Positions 7,836 through 15,782 of a stretch of DNA of 48,208 bases are shown here, piece by piece. The notes under the pieces were generated by a model that saw nothing but the letters and a program-made list of their open reading frames with translations, was not told the DNA's origin and made no database searches. Within the stretch, counting starts at the first letter, position 1, and every line of letters begins with the position of its first letter. The translations under genes and the position numbers were made by a program. This DNA comes from Candidatus Kaiserbacteria bacterium CG10_big_fil_rev_8_21_14_0_10_59_10 (GTDB lineage: Bacteria; Patescibacteriota; Minisyncoccia; Phycocordibacterales; UBA2100): NCBI GenBank assembly GCA_002773285.1, contig PFBM01000014.1, forward strand, positions 1 through 48,208. Reading direction: 5' to 3'.

Positions 7836-8507
7836 ATGGCTTACAGGCGCGTTCCCTTCCAAGTGGACGAGTGGTTCCATTGCTATAATCGCGGGATCGA
7901 CAAACGCACAGTGTTCGAATCAGAGGATGACTCTGAGAGATTTCTACAACTGCTGTATCTCGCAAATTCGGAGGAGAAACTACACCTTGCCGACATCTCT
8001 CTTACAACCGATGAGATTATGTGGCATGAGCGGGGCGCACCGCTTGTGTCAGTTGGTGCGTACTGTCTTATGCCAAACCACTTCCACCTAATGCTAAAGG
8101 AAATCCGCGAGAACGGCATTACCCAATTTATGCGAAAACTCGGGACTGCCTACACTATGTATTTTAACCTTCGGCATGAACGCACAGGCAACCTTTTTTT
8201 GAAACCGTTCCGTTCCCGACATGTCGACTCAGACAGGTACTTCCAGCACGTGGTCAATTACATACACTGCAATCCGGCCGAGAGAATCGACGCTGGTTGG
8301 AAGGAAGGTAGGATAAACAGTATGAACAGATTGGAGCGTGAATTGCGAGCATATCGCTATTCGAGTTTTCCTGACTACGTAGGTAACAGGCGACCGATAT
8401 CTGCGATTTTATCTGATGATGTCCGCGAGACGTATCGTCATGTTCCTGCTCGCAAAATGCTCAAAGAAGCGCACGCATACTACCGCGACCTAACCTTCGC
8501 ACTGTAG
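7836..8507 (+). CDS. REP-associated Y1 (HUH) transposase, RAYT
   Basis: A 223-residue IS200-like single-strand DNA transposase of the REP-associated type. The HUH motif is clear in CLMPNHFHLMLKE (His82, His84). TAYTMYFNLRHERTGNLFLK and YFQHVVNYIHCNPAE are typical RAYT stretches and include candidate nucleophile tyrosines. I start at ATG 7836 (MAYRRVPFQ) rather than the track start at 7752: the family begins here, AGGATGGGG lies just upstream, and the longer version would translate through the palindrome. It is one of only two plus-strand genes and is bracketed by identical 23-bp palindromes, which supports mobility or domestication with its REP repeats. It appears intact. Confidence 0.92.
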   Translation: MAYRRVPFQVDEWFHCYNRGIDKRTVFESEDDSERFLQLLYLANSEEKLHLADISLTTDEIMWHERGAPLVSVGAYCLMPNHFHLMLKEIRENGITQFMRKLGTAYTMYFNLRHERTGNLFLKPFRSRHVDSDRYFQHVVNYIHCNPAERIDAGWKEGRINSMNRLERELRAYRYSSFPDYVGNRRPISAILSDDVRETYRHVPARKMLKEAHAYYRDLTFAL

Positions 8508-8540
8508 GCCGCGCACTCTAGCCTGCCTCACACCCACGAC

Positions 8541-8565
8541 ACCCACGAGGTGACACCTCGTGGGT
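8541..8565. repeat. REP-like palindrome, downstream copy
   Basis: ACCCACGAGGTGACACCTCGTGGGT, core identical to the copy at 7801-7823, 34 bases past the RAYT stop. It is preceded by a partial direct repeat of its left half (CACCCACGACACCCACGAGG). Confidence 0.85.
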
Positions 8566-8609
8566 TTAGCATAATGTTGTAGGAAAAGAACCAAGAGTAT
8601 ACAGGTAAC

Positions 8610-8687
8610 GGCGCAGTGCGGAGGACGGGTGCGAGCTCCAAAGTGAAAGTCTATGTGAGTGCCGCCGCCCTCCGCACTGTGCCCTTT
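8610..8687 (+). terminator. Large imperfect hairpin followed by CTTTT
   Basis: GGCGCAGTGCGGAGGACGG (8610-8628) pairs with CCGCCCTCCGCACTGTGCC (8665-8683): 19 positions with one G-T pair and one mismatch, a loop of 36 bases, then CTTTT. Orientation and position suit termination of RAYT transcription, but the stem is long for that. It could instead be a transposon end or a small structured RNA. Confidence 0.45.
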
Positions 8688-8771
8688 TCGGTACGCGACG
8701 CGTGAAGATTCTCTTATTACAAGGTACCACGGCCACCTACAGAGGCAATTAGCGGGAGCCATAATACCGAA

Positions 8772-8790
8772 CACCCCCCGGAGGGGGGTG
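8772..8790 (-). terminator. GC-rich hairpin downstream of the ligase/polymerase gene
   Basis: CACCCCCC-GGA-GGGGGGTG, an 8-bp perfect stem about 115 bases past the stop of the minus-strand Wzy-like gene. On the minus strand only TTCGGTATT follows, so the U-tract is poor. It probably ends the long glycan operon or insulates it from the RAYT region. The stretch 8508-8905 holds no gene I can support. Confidence 0.4.
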
Positions 8791-8905
8791 CTTCGGCGAC
8801 TTTCTGCGGAGCCACAACTTTTGAAGTGGCACTCACACGAACAGTATATGCAGCGGTGCAAAAAATGCAAAGAGGCGATCAGATCTGCCGTATGAGCGCT
8901 TCGTG

Positions 8906-11251
8906 CTACTCAAAGTTGAACGTGCCCGCGCGCATCTCCGCAATGAGCGCGCTGATATCCAGCGCGCTCGCCGGCGCGACTTCGCGCAGCGCTTCGAGCT
9001 CCTCTATCGCCTGTGCCCTCTGGCCTGCAGCATAGAGCGCAATTGCATACTGCACGCGCGCCTGCACGTCGTTTTGGTTCTGCTCTGCATATCCGCGGTA
9101 CAGACCCGCAATGCGCGCGAAGTCGCGCTTGCCTGCAAGGAGCGAGAGAATTCGCCTATCCGGCGCCTCTCCCCGCGCGACGAGCGGCGCAAGAAGCTCG
9201 TCGCCCAGCGTGTTGCGCCCTGTTTCGAACGCAGTCAGTGCATACAGTACGCGCGCCTCGCGATACGCCGGCGCCAGATTGTACGCCTCTTCGAAGTGTC
9301 GCAGTGCTTCGTTCGCCTCGTCGCGCGAGAGCGCGTTCACGCCGAGCTGAAATAGAACGGCTTGCTTGCGCGGGCTCAGCTCGCGCGCACGCTCCAAGAC
9401 GGGCTTCGCCTCGTCGTGAAATCCCGCACTGTCGAGAAATCCTCCGAAGAGCAGCAGGAACCGAAGCGTGTGCGGCATTTCCTCCATCTGCTGCCGCATT
9501 TCATTTGCGGCGCTGGCAAGGAACTCCCGCTTCACCTCTTGCGGGAAATCCGCCGCAAGCACACGCGACGCGAATTGAAGCAGCTGCTCGCGCGCTTCCT
9601 GTGTGCCGAAGGTATCGCGCTCTATCGCCTCATTGAAAAACGCGAGGTTGCTCATGATGTCCTGTTGCGGAGATATCGCGCGGATGATGGCGCGATTCGC
9701 GGCTAGCGCGTCCGCATTCACATACCACGCGACGCCCCATGCGCCCACGACGGCAAAAAGGGCGAGTATCGGCAATGCACCGCGCGAGAGCGTGTGCTTC
9801 TCAAGGAGCGGGGGCGCACCCTGGTGCGCGCGCGCCGCGATATAGGCGAGCACCGTGACGAACAACATGTAGCTCGTAATGTTGTCAAAGACGGTGAGAT
9901 TGTTGAAGAAGTAGCCGGCGAGAAGCCCCGTGAGTATGGCGCGTTCGTATGCGGCAAAGGCGGGCGAGCGCCAGAGGGCCCAGAGCGCCGCAGCGAAGAG
10001 CGCGAGGTAGCCGAGAAGACCGAATACGCCTCCGGCAATGAGCCAATCAAACACCGCATTGTGCACGCGGTCGAACCACGGCTCCTGCGCATACATGCGC
10101 GGGTCGTAGTATTTGTCGAAGACCACCGCGTAATTCTCCTGCCCCCACCCCAGCACGGGCCGCTCTTTGAACCCCTCCCACGCAATGCCCCAGTTAAGGA
10201 ATCGTGCAGTAACCGTCGTCTCGGAAAGCGAGATGGAGGCAAGACGCTGCAGCGGCTCCACCTTTTGCACCCAGGCGGCGTCCCGCGCGAACCACAGGCC
10301 TCCCGCCATGACGAGCGCGACAGCGAGCAGAACAACAATGCGCTTCAAGAGCCGCGCCCGGGGCGCCTGCACGATATACGCGAGCGCCGCCACAAGCGCT
10401 CCTACGGCGAGCCCCAGCATGGCGCCGCGCGCGAGCGTGAAGGCAAGGATGAATGTAAACAGCGCGAGCGCGAGCGCGAGCGCCACGCGCGCGAGCGCAT
10501 AGCTTCCGGAGCGCATCCACGCGTAGAGCCAAACACCCAGAGAAATGATGACGAGAACGACACTCGCGCCGCTCTCATGCGCTTGCGACACCGCGTACGC
10601 ATGCCACACGGCAAATACCTGCAGCGCCGCCGCCGCGCCAAAGAGCGCCGCGGGGTTGCCGATGCCCTTCCCCTCTATCTTCTCGCGCCCCCATACCAGC
10701 GCGGCGATAAAGATGTGGAAGAGCATGTAGACGGCAAGGTAGATGGCGTTCCCCAAAGTCGCGTCGAGGCGCACCCCGCCTTGATTGATGGTGATGAATC
10801 CCGCCAGTTGCAGCATGCCGTAGAGCCCGACGAACACCGCAACAGAGAGCGATACCTGCCAGAGCGCGTTCCACAGCCGCTCCGTGTTGAGGATAGATAC
10901 GGCAGCGAGAAAGTATGCAAAGAGATGCGCCAAAGTCACCCAGCCCTCCATCCGCTCAAAGTTGGACCAAATGCTTTTCTCCGGATACACGCCAAAAAGC
11001 GCCGCCGCACCGATGACGAGTAAGAAGAACGCGAAGGCGAGCAGTACCCAATTCCATCGCGGCCGATACTCGGGATTCACCGCGGCAAGCGCAAGCCAGG
11101 CAAAAAAGACCACCTCCGTAATGAGCCGGAACACGAAACCCTTCCCCGTGATGAACGGAAAAAAGAGCGCACTCGAGACATAGAGCACGACAAAAGGGAG
11201 CGCAAACACCCCCGCCAGGACGATATTCCGCAGCCCCCTCTCAAGCGCCAT
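8906..11251 (-). CDS. O-antigen ligase/polymerase (Wzy/WaaL-like) with C-terminal TPR repeats
   Basis: The first two thirds hold about 11-12 hydrophobic segments, starting FALPFVVLYVSSALFFPFIT, with a large extracytoplasmic loop containing GWGQENYAVVFDKYYDP (the Wzy_C/O-antigen ligase signature region with a conserved Gly-Gln-Asn) and DRVHNAVFDWLIAGG. The last 250 residues are TPR-like helical repeats (AVLFQLGVNALSRDEANEAL, FEEAYNLAPAYREAR, YAIALYAAGQRAQAIEELEA). Family members polymerise or transfer lipid-linked glycans outside the membrane. As the last gene of the glycan locus it is the natural candidate for final attachment or polymerisation, possibly onto S-layer or pilin protein. The start is uncertain: the track ORF begins at 11365 over the previous gene, and I choose the Met before LERGLRNIVLAG. 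781 residues. Confidence 0.85.
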   Translation of the reverse strand: MALERGLRNIVLAGVFALPFVVLYVSSALFFPFITGKGFVFRLITEVVFFAWLALAAVNPEYRPRWNWVLLAFAFFLLVIGAAALFGVYPEKSIWSNFERMEGWVTLAHLFAYFLAAVSILNTERLWNALWQVSLSVAVFVGLYGMLQLAGFITINQGGVRLDATLGNAIYLAVYMLFHIFIAALVWGREKIEGKGIGNPAALFGAAAALQVFAVWHAYAVSQAHESGASVVLVIISLGVWLYAWMRSGSYALARVALALALALFTFILAFTLARGAMLGLAVGALVAALAYIVQAPRARLLKRIVVLLAVALVMAGGLWFARDAAWVQKVEPLQRLASISLSETTVTARFLNWGIAWEGFKERPVLGWGQENYAVVFDKYYDPRMYAQEPWFDRVHNAVFDWLIAGGVFGLLGYLALFAAALWALWRSPAFAAYERAILTGLLAGYFFNNLTVFDNITSYMLFVTVLAYIAARAHQGAPPLLEKHTLSRGALPILALFAVVGAWGVAWYVNADALAANRAIIRAISPQQDIMSNLAFFNEAIERDTFGTQEAREQLLQFASRVLAADFPQEVKREFLASAANEMRQQMEEMPHTLRFLLLFGGFLDSAGFHDEAKPVLERARELSPRKQAVLFQLGVNALSRDEANEALRHFEEAYNLAPAYREARVLYALTAFETGRNTLGDELLAPLVARGEAPDRRILSLLAGKRDFARIAGLYRGYAEQNQNDVQARVQYAIALYAAGQRAQAIEELEALREVAPASALDISALIAEMRAGTFNFE

Positions 11252-11345
11252 CACCGGGATTGTATCACGCATGACGTGGTGCTTAAGATGCATCGAGGTC
11301 TCGGGGTTGTTTCCCCGTGCTCCTTTTTGTTGCGTCATGCCTCGG

Positions 11346-12371
11346 CTACTCCACGTCTTGCTCAAGAATCAACTCATCCGAGGCAATGCTGCGTAGCGAT
11401 TTCTTGCCTAGTACCGAATCTAACTTATCTGGGCCAAGGCCGGTACCCGGTCGCTTCAGTGCGATTTTCTCCCTCGTTATAACCTCGCCTTTTCTCACAT
11501 CAACCGCTGCTACGATACTCTGTCGTGCCCACTTCCGCGCCGCATCGAGCTCTGCCGCCCTTGCACGAGACGAATGTTCCATCGATGCCTCTATGTCGCG
11601 TATCTGCTGGACCATTACGACCAGCTCTTCGGGGGTGGTAGAGACCGGGCAATCAAAGGAGCGCGTGTCCGTTTTATCGAACGATTGATGTTTTTCTATC
11701 ATCGAGGCGCCCAGCGCAACGGCTGCGAGCGGTATATGCCACCCGACCGTGTGATCGGAATATCCTATGGGGTAGTCGAACATATCCTTATAACGCGTTA
11801 TCATCCGCAGGTCGCTTTTCTCCGGCGGAGTAGGATATACCGTGTTGCAGTGAAGGATTACGATCTCACGGCAACCGCCGCGTTCAAGTGCGGCGACGGA
11901 CGTACGAACCTCATCCTCCGTTTTGTGGAGACCGAAGGAAATAACGACGGGCTTCCCGCGCGATCCCACGCTCTCAAGAAACTCAAGGTTTAAGGATTCG
12001 CCTGAACCGACTTTAAAGAACGGGGCGTTAAGCTCCTTATCTAGAAAATCGAGGTCCACTTCCGTATGCGCCGTAATAAAACACTGTATGCCCCGTTTCT
12101 TGGCGTAGGTGTAGAGTTTGGCGAGTTCATCGTGACTCAGTTCTTTATATTTGAGCCGATCATACCAGTAGGGCGACACTTTCCGCGAAATGAGCACCTC
12201 GGTAGTTTGGGCTTGGAACTTAATGGCGTCACATTTGGCAATTGCAGCCGCATCTATTTGCTTCTTTGCTAACTGTACATCTCCCCAGTTGGTAAGGCCC
12301 CCCTCAGATACGATATAGACGGGTTCTCCTTCTCCCACTGCGCGTCCTGCGAGTAGAACCTTTTTTGCCAT
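11346..12371 (-). CDS. N-acetylneuraminate synthase family protein (NeuB-like, divergent)
   Basis: NeuB-type enzymes condense phosphoenolpyruvate with a 6-carbon amino sugar to give a nonulosonic acid. Seen: a TIM-barrel with the metal-binding His regions VILHCNTVYPTPPEKSDL and GYSDHTVGWHIPLAA, then a C-terminal SAF (antifreeze-like) domain (about 275-341, VDVRKGEVITREKIALKRPG). The N-terminal motif, usually AExGxNHNGD, reads VSEGGLTNWGD here, so the Asn-His pair is lost. The start is set at ATG 12371 (MAKKVLLAGRAVG); the track ORF adds 40 unlikely residues. 341 residues. It lies two genes after neuC-like and three after neuA-like genes, so these three may form one pathway, while PseI at 21021 serves another. 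Confidence 0.87.
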   Translation of the reverse strand: MAKKVLLAGRAVGEGEPVYIVSEGGLTNWGDVQLAKKQIDAAAIAKCDAIKFQAQTTEVLISRKVSPYWYDRLKYKELSHDELAKLYTYAKKRGIQCFITAHTEVDLDFLDKELNAPFFKVGSGESLNLEFLESVGSRGKPVVISFGLHKTEDEVRTSVAALERGGCREIVILHCNTVYPTPPEKSDLRMITRYKDMFDYPIGYSDHTVGWHIPLAAVALGASMIEKHQSFDKTDTRSFDCPVSTTPEELVVMVQQIRDIEASMEHSSRARAAELDAARKWARQSIVAAVDVRKGEVITREKIALKRPGTGLGPDKLDSVLGKKSLRSIASDELILEQDVE

Positions 12372-12408
12372 ACATACACTATATCGTACACACAAAAGAC
12401 CCCGATGG

Positions 12409-13578
12409 TTACTCCGTTTTAGATACCCACAAAACACGCGGCATAATGATCTCTTCGTTGATGAGATCTTTGTGCTCAATGATCTTCGCAAGCATGCTTT
12501 CTACGAGCACATCCGAGAGCAGATGCGGCTTGAGACCAAGCTTCGGAAGCGCTCTGTGAACAGGGTTGTAATAGTGCTGTTCAAGCTCCGTACGAGGATT
12601 CCGTACATGCCGTATTTTTGCGCGGATGCCCATGTCCGCAGCGGCACTCTTCACTTTTTCTGCAAGCTCTCTGATGCTGAACACTTCTGTAAATTGATTA
12701 AATACGCGGAACTCGCCCTTTTTGGCCGGATGCAAAGCCGCCAATTCCACGCATCGAAGCGTATCAACAATGTTGAGGAATCCGCGTTTCTGGCCACCTT
12801 TCCCATAGGGCGTAATGGGTACACCGGCCACCGCCTGTACACAGAAACGGTTCAGGGCGGTGCCAAAAATATCGTCGTAGTGGAAACTTGTGTGCAAACC
12901 GTCGGCAAGCTTCGTTTCTTCAGTTTCCATGCCGTACACCACACCCTGGTTGAGATCAGTCACCCGCAAACCCCACACGCGGCAGGCGAACTCGAGGTTA
13001 TTGCTGTCGTGCACTTTGGAGAGATGGTAAAAGGAACCGGGTTTTTTAGGAAATAGCATTCTGTCTTTTCTCCCCTTGTGCGTAATGGTTATCCACCCTT
13101 CTTCAATGTCTATGTTCGGTGTTCCATATTCGCCCATAGTACCCAGCTTGATGAGATGCGCCTCGGGTGTACTGCGCTTCATCGAGTAGATGACGTTCAG
13201 CGTGCCAACGACGTTGTTTATCTGCGTCTCATTCGTACGCTCGTTCCCCATCATGGAAAACGGGGCGGACGGCTGCTCGCCATAGTGAATGATGACGTCC
13301 GGCTTGAAATCCCGGAAAATACGGGCAACGAAGCGCTCGTGTGCCAAGTTTCCGACGTACATCCTTATCTTTTTACCCGTCGCTTGCTTCCAGATGCGAA
13401 TGCGCTGCTGGAGCGAAGGGATAGGGATAAGGGGTTCCGCCTCTACTTCCGCCTCCCACTGGCGTTTTATAAAATTATCGACGACCGCGACGTCGTGTCC
13501 CTTCCGGGAGAAATACATGGCGGTCGGCCAGCCCAAGTAGCCGTCACCGCCGAGAATAAGCACCTTTTTCTTGACCAT
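12409..13578 (-). CDS. UDP-sulfoquinovose synthase homologue (SQD1/SqdB/Agl3 family)
   Basis: An extended SDR enzyme. The family makes UDP-sulfoquinovose from UDP-glucose and sulfite. N-terminal NAD motif GGDGYLGWPTAMYFSRKGHD, then SQD1-specific stretches: IHYGEQPSAPFSMM, LGTMGEYGTPNIDIEEGWIT, SFYHLSKVHDSNN (catalytic YxxxK), TDLNQGVVYGMETEET, FGTALNRFCVQAVAG, FRVFNQFTEVFSIRELA, and C-terminal HYYNPVHRALPKLGLKPHLL. These follow the plant/cyanobacterial SQD1 pattern so closely that a generic epimerase is unlikely. I start at ATG 13578 (MVKKKVLILGG); 389 residues. In archaea the homologue Agl3 feeds protein N-glycans, so a sulfonated sugar in this cell's surface glycan is a reasonable inference. 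Neighbours are NeuB-like and an epimerase on the same strand. Confidence 0.9.
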   Translation of the reverse strand: MVKKKVLILGGDGYLGWPTAMYFSRKGHDVAVVDNFIKRQWEAEVEAEPLIPIPSLQQRIRIWKQATGKKIRMYVGNLAHERFVARIFRDFKPDVIIHYGEQPSAPFSMMGNERTNETQINNVVGTLNVIYSMKRSTPEAHLIKLGTMGEYGTPNIDIEEGWITITHKGRKDRMLFPKKPGSFYHLSKVHDSNNLEFACRVWGLRVTDLNQGVVYGMETEETKLADGLHTSFHYDDIFGTALNRFCVQAVAGVPITPYGKGGQKRGFLNIVDTLRCVELAALHPAKKGEFRVFNQFTEVFSIRELAEKVKSAAADMGIRAKIRHVRNPRTELEQHYYNPVHRALPKLGLKPHLLSDVLVESMLAKIIEHKDLINEEIIMPRVLWVSKTE

Positions 13579-13632
13579 AATGTTCCGCACCACAGTATCA
13601 GAAGTCGCCCCTTTTGCAATTTCCGAACCGGG

Positions 13633-14559
13633 TCATTGACCCCGCAAGTGGTCAACTGTTTTTGCGACTCCCTCCTCTACGCTGTATCGCGGGGTCCATC
13701 GCAAATATTGTTTTGCACGCTTATTGGACAGAATACTGCGCTTCACCTCGCCTCGGATGGCAGGCTTAAAGACCAGTTTCGCCTTTTTGCCTATAAATCT
13801 CTCGATGAGCCGTATTACGCGGATGACGCTTGTTTCCACTCCGCCGCTGATATTACACACTAGGTAGTTCCTTTTTCTGCGGCTTAGCGCGCGTACGTTT
13901 GCCCGCGCAACATCCTCGACATAAACAAAATCGCGGGTCTGTTTGCCATTTCCGTTTATATATATTTTCTTGCCGTCACGCACCCGCTGTATGAATGACG
14001 TGACGGCGCCTACGTGCTCTTTCCGCTCGTTGCGAGGTCCGTATACATTACTGTAGCGAAGGATGACGACAGGCAAATCATGTACGTGATGGTAGTAATA
14101 AAGGTACTTTTCACCGGCGAGCTTTGCGACGCCATACGGTGAGATGGGATTTGCGGGCATGTCTTCGACGCATGGCAGTGTCTTTGCGTTCCCGTAGAGC
14201 GCACCGCCGGTCGACGAAAATACGAACTTTTTTACCGGATACTTCTTCGAAGCCAGCTCAAGAAGATGCACAAGCCCAAGAATGTTCGACGTAATGTCCG
14301 CGTACGGATCCGAGAGGGACTCGCGCATGTTTGTCTTTGCTGCCAAGTGACATATTGCATCAAACCTCTCCTTTTTGAATACGTGTTCCAGTTTAGGACT
14401 CGTGAGCGCAACCTTATAGCACTTCACTCCCTGGTGCACATTCATCCGGTGGCCCGACGAAAGGTCATCAACTATAACGACGCGGTGTCCACCTTTTAGG
14501 AGCGCGTCCACGACGTGCGAGCCGACGAACCCCGCCCCCCCTGTAACTAGTACTTTCAT
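13633..14559 (-). CDS. NAD-dependent epimerase/dehydratase (UDP-hexose 4-epimerase-like)
   Basis: A 308-residue extended SDR with N-terminal VTGGAGFVGSHVVDALLKGG, HLAAKTNMRESL, catalytic FSSTGGALYGNAKT and YGVAKLAGEKY (YxxxK), and the substrate-domain motif RYSNVYGPRNE. It resembles UDP-glucose 4-epimerase family members, which interconvert UDP-sugars at C4. The exact substrate cannot be read from the sequence. The ATG lies one base after the TGA of the neuC-like gene (TGA-T-ATG), indicating translational coupling. It probably supplies a hexose or HexNAc isomer for the glycan. Confidence 0.87.
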   Translation of the reverse strand: MKVLVTGGAGFVGSHVVDALLKGGHRVVIVDDLSSGHRMNVHQGVKCYKVALTSPKLEHVFKKERFDAICHLAAKTNMRESLSDPYADITSNILGLVHLLELASKKYPVKKFVFSSTGGALYGNAKTLPCVEDMPANPISPYGVAKLAGEKYLYYYHHVHDLPVVILRYSNVYGPRNERKEHVGAVTSFIQRVRDGKKIYINGNGKQTRDFVYVEDVARANVRALSRRKRNYLVCNISGGVETSVIRVIRLIERFIGKKAKLVFKPAIRGEVKRSILSNKRAKQYLRWTPRYSVEEGVAKTVDHLRGQ

Positions 14560-14560
14560 A

Positions 14561-15715
14561 TCAATATGTTATTCGTTTTCTCAATAACGTCCCGCCAAGC
14601 TGCACCGTGCGCAGCACGTGCGCGATGCGCTCGCCTGCCCTCCCCCTTCCGAACAGATAATGATTCCTGCATCTTTTCTTGAATGTCGGCGACGTCGCGA
14701 GATTAATCGCGGAAAAAACCTTGGCTGTGGTCGGCTCTTCGACCGCTATGATATTCGTATCGCGTACGCGTCCGTCCTGCCGATGACCGACGGTTATGGA
14801 CGGTAGGTTGAAATACGGTGTTTCCATGAGTCCGCTCGAAGAGTTCCCTACCATAACGCTGGCTCCTGCCATCAACCCCCAGAAGTCCTCCGCCTGTATG
14901 TTCTTGTGCACACTGAACTGGGGTACATTCTCGAATTCCTTAAGTGCCTTCAAGACGAGTGAGTACCCTTGATCGTTGCAGGGCCACACGATAAGCGTGC
15001 GCCATCCTTTTTTCTTAAGCGCCATGTATACGGCTCTTGCCTCTCGGTAAGAATGTTCTTCGTCCAATGTAGTCGGGTGCTGGATGCAGATACAGTACGG
15101 CTCGTCCGGCTTGATACCATATTTCTTCCTCACGATACGCTCCGGCGTATAATCACCCCTGACGACCAGATCGATATAGGTGGAACCGTAATCAAACACG
15201 CGCCACTCCTCTTCCCCGAGGTTCAGAATACGCTCATACGCGTCCCTATTCGCGGGGAAGTGCAGATGCGCCAGCTTTGTGACCGCATGAATGCGCACGC
15301 CGTCCCGATTTCCCGAGACATCGCCTCCCAGAATATGTGCAACGGGAATATTCAGCTCCAGGGCGGCCATACATGCCGCTAAAACTTCCCCGCGGTCGCC
15401 CAGGGTCACCAGTATGTCCGGCTTCGTACGGGCAAAAACTTCCAACAGCCCGTCCACCGTGCGCGCGAGGGCTTTTCCCCGCTCAAGATGAGAGTCCCCT
15501 TTTTGTTTTGTCGGAACTCGGACAGTTTTCCCGTACCATTTCTCCACCTCCTTGACCGTCCCGCCAAAAAAAGAAGAGAGGTGCATATCAGTGGCGATCG
15601 GCACAACCTTGACGGCCGGATCGCGCCGCAGTGACTGGACAAGCGTTATCATGGCGCCGGAGCCCCCACGCTTGCCTGTGAGTACGGCAATAACTCTTTT
15701 TTTTACTTTAGCCAT
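14561..15715 (-). CDS. neuC: UDP-N-acetylglucosamine 2-epimerase, hydrolysing type (NeuC/LegG-like)
   Basis: A GT-B-fold 2-epimerase of 384 residues. Seen: DILVTLGDRGEVLAACMAAL, the HILGGDVSGNRDGVRIHAVT motif (the GGD...R.a.TKLaHLHF pattern of NeuC), ICIQHPTTLDEE and VGNSSSGLMETPYFNLPSI near the nucleotide site. NeuC/LegG releases a 2-epimerised, UDP-free sugar that becomes the substrate for a NeuB-type synthase. It clusters with neuA-like (upstream) and neuB-like genes. The N-terminus reads TGKRGGSGAMITLVQSLRRD instead of the usual TGTRADYG, a noticeable divergence. The start is taken at MAKVKKRVIAVL (15715); the track adds 15 residues. The true substrate could be UDP-GlcNAc or a 6-deoxy diamino sugar. 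Confidence 0.87.
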   Translation of the reverse strand: MAKVKKRVIAVLTGKRGGSGAMITLVQSLRRDPAVKVVPIATDMHLSSFFGGTVKEVEKWYGKTVRVPTKQKGDSHLERGKALARTVDGLLEVFARTKPDILVTLGDRGEVLAACMAALELNIPVAHILGGDVSGNRDGVRIHAVTKLAHLHFPANRDAYERILNLGEEEWRVFDYGSTYIDLVVRGDYTPERIVRKKYGIKPDEPYCICIQHPTTLDEEHSYREARAVYMALKKKGWRTLIVWPCNDQGYSLVLKALKEFENVPQFSVHKNIQAEDFWGLMAGASVMVGNSSSGLMETPYFNLPSITVGHRQDGRVRDTNIIAVEEPTTAKVFSAINLATSPTFKKRCRNHYLFGRGRAGERIAHVLRTVQLGGTLLRKRITY

Positions 15716-15782
15716 AAACGGCAAACGTATACTACGCACTACGACGCAACCGCGCAACAAAACGGTATCGCTTGGATTTGCC

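Larger units (their letters stand above)
7799..8565 (+). mobile_element. REP/RAYT unit
   Basis: One RAYT gene enclosed by two identical copies of the palindrome CCCACGAGGTGACACCTCGTGGG. This is the REPtron/BIME-like layout known for RAYTs. I see no target duplication, as expected for Y1 enzymes. Further GC-rich hairpins follow at 8610-8690 and 8772-8790. Confidence 0.75.

Noticed and set aside
7912-7927. GTTCGAATC, resembling a tRNA T-loop
   Set aside because: It lies in the RAYT coding frame (VFESE) and no acceptor stem or anticodon arm can be drawn around it. I found no tRNA, rRNA, tmRNA, SRP or RNase P RNA in the window.
9794-11023. 409-aa plus-strand ORF opposite the Wzy-like gene
   Set aside because: Antisense shadow of a membrane protein; highly charged low-complexity text with no motif.
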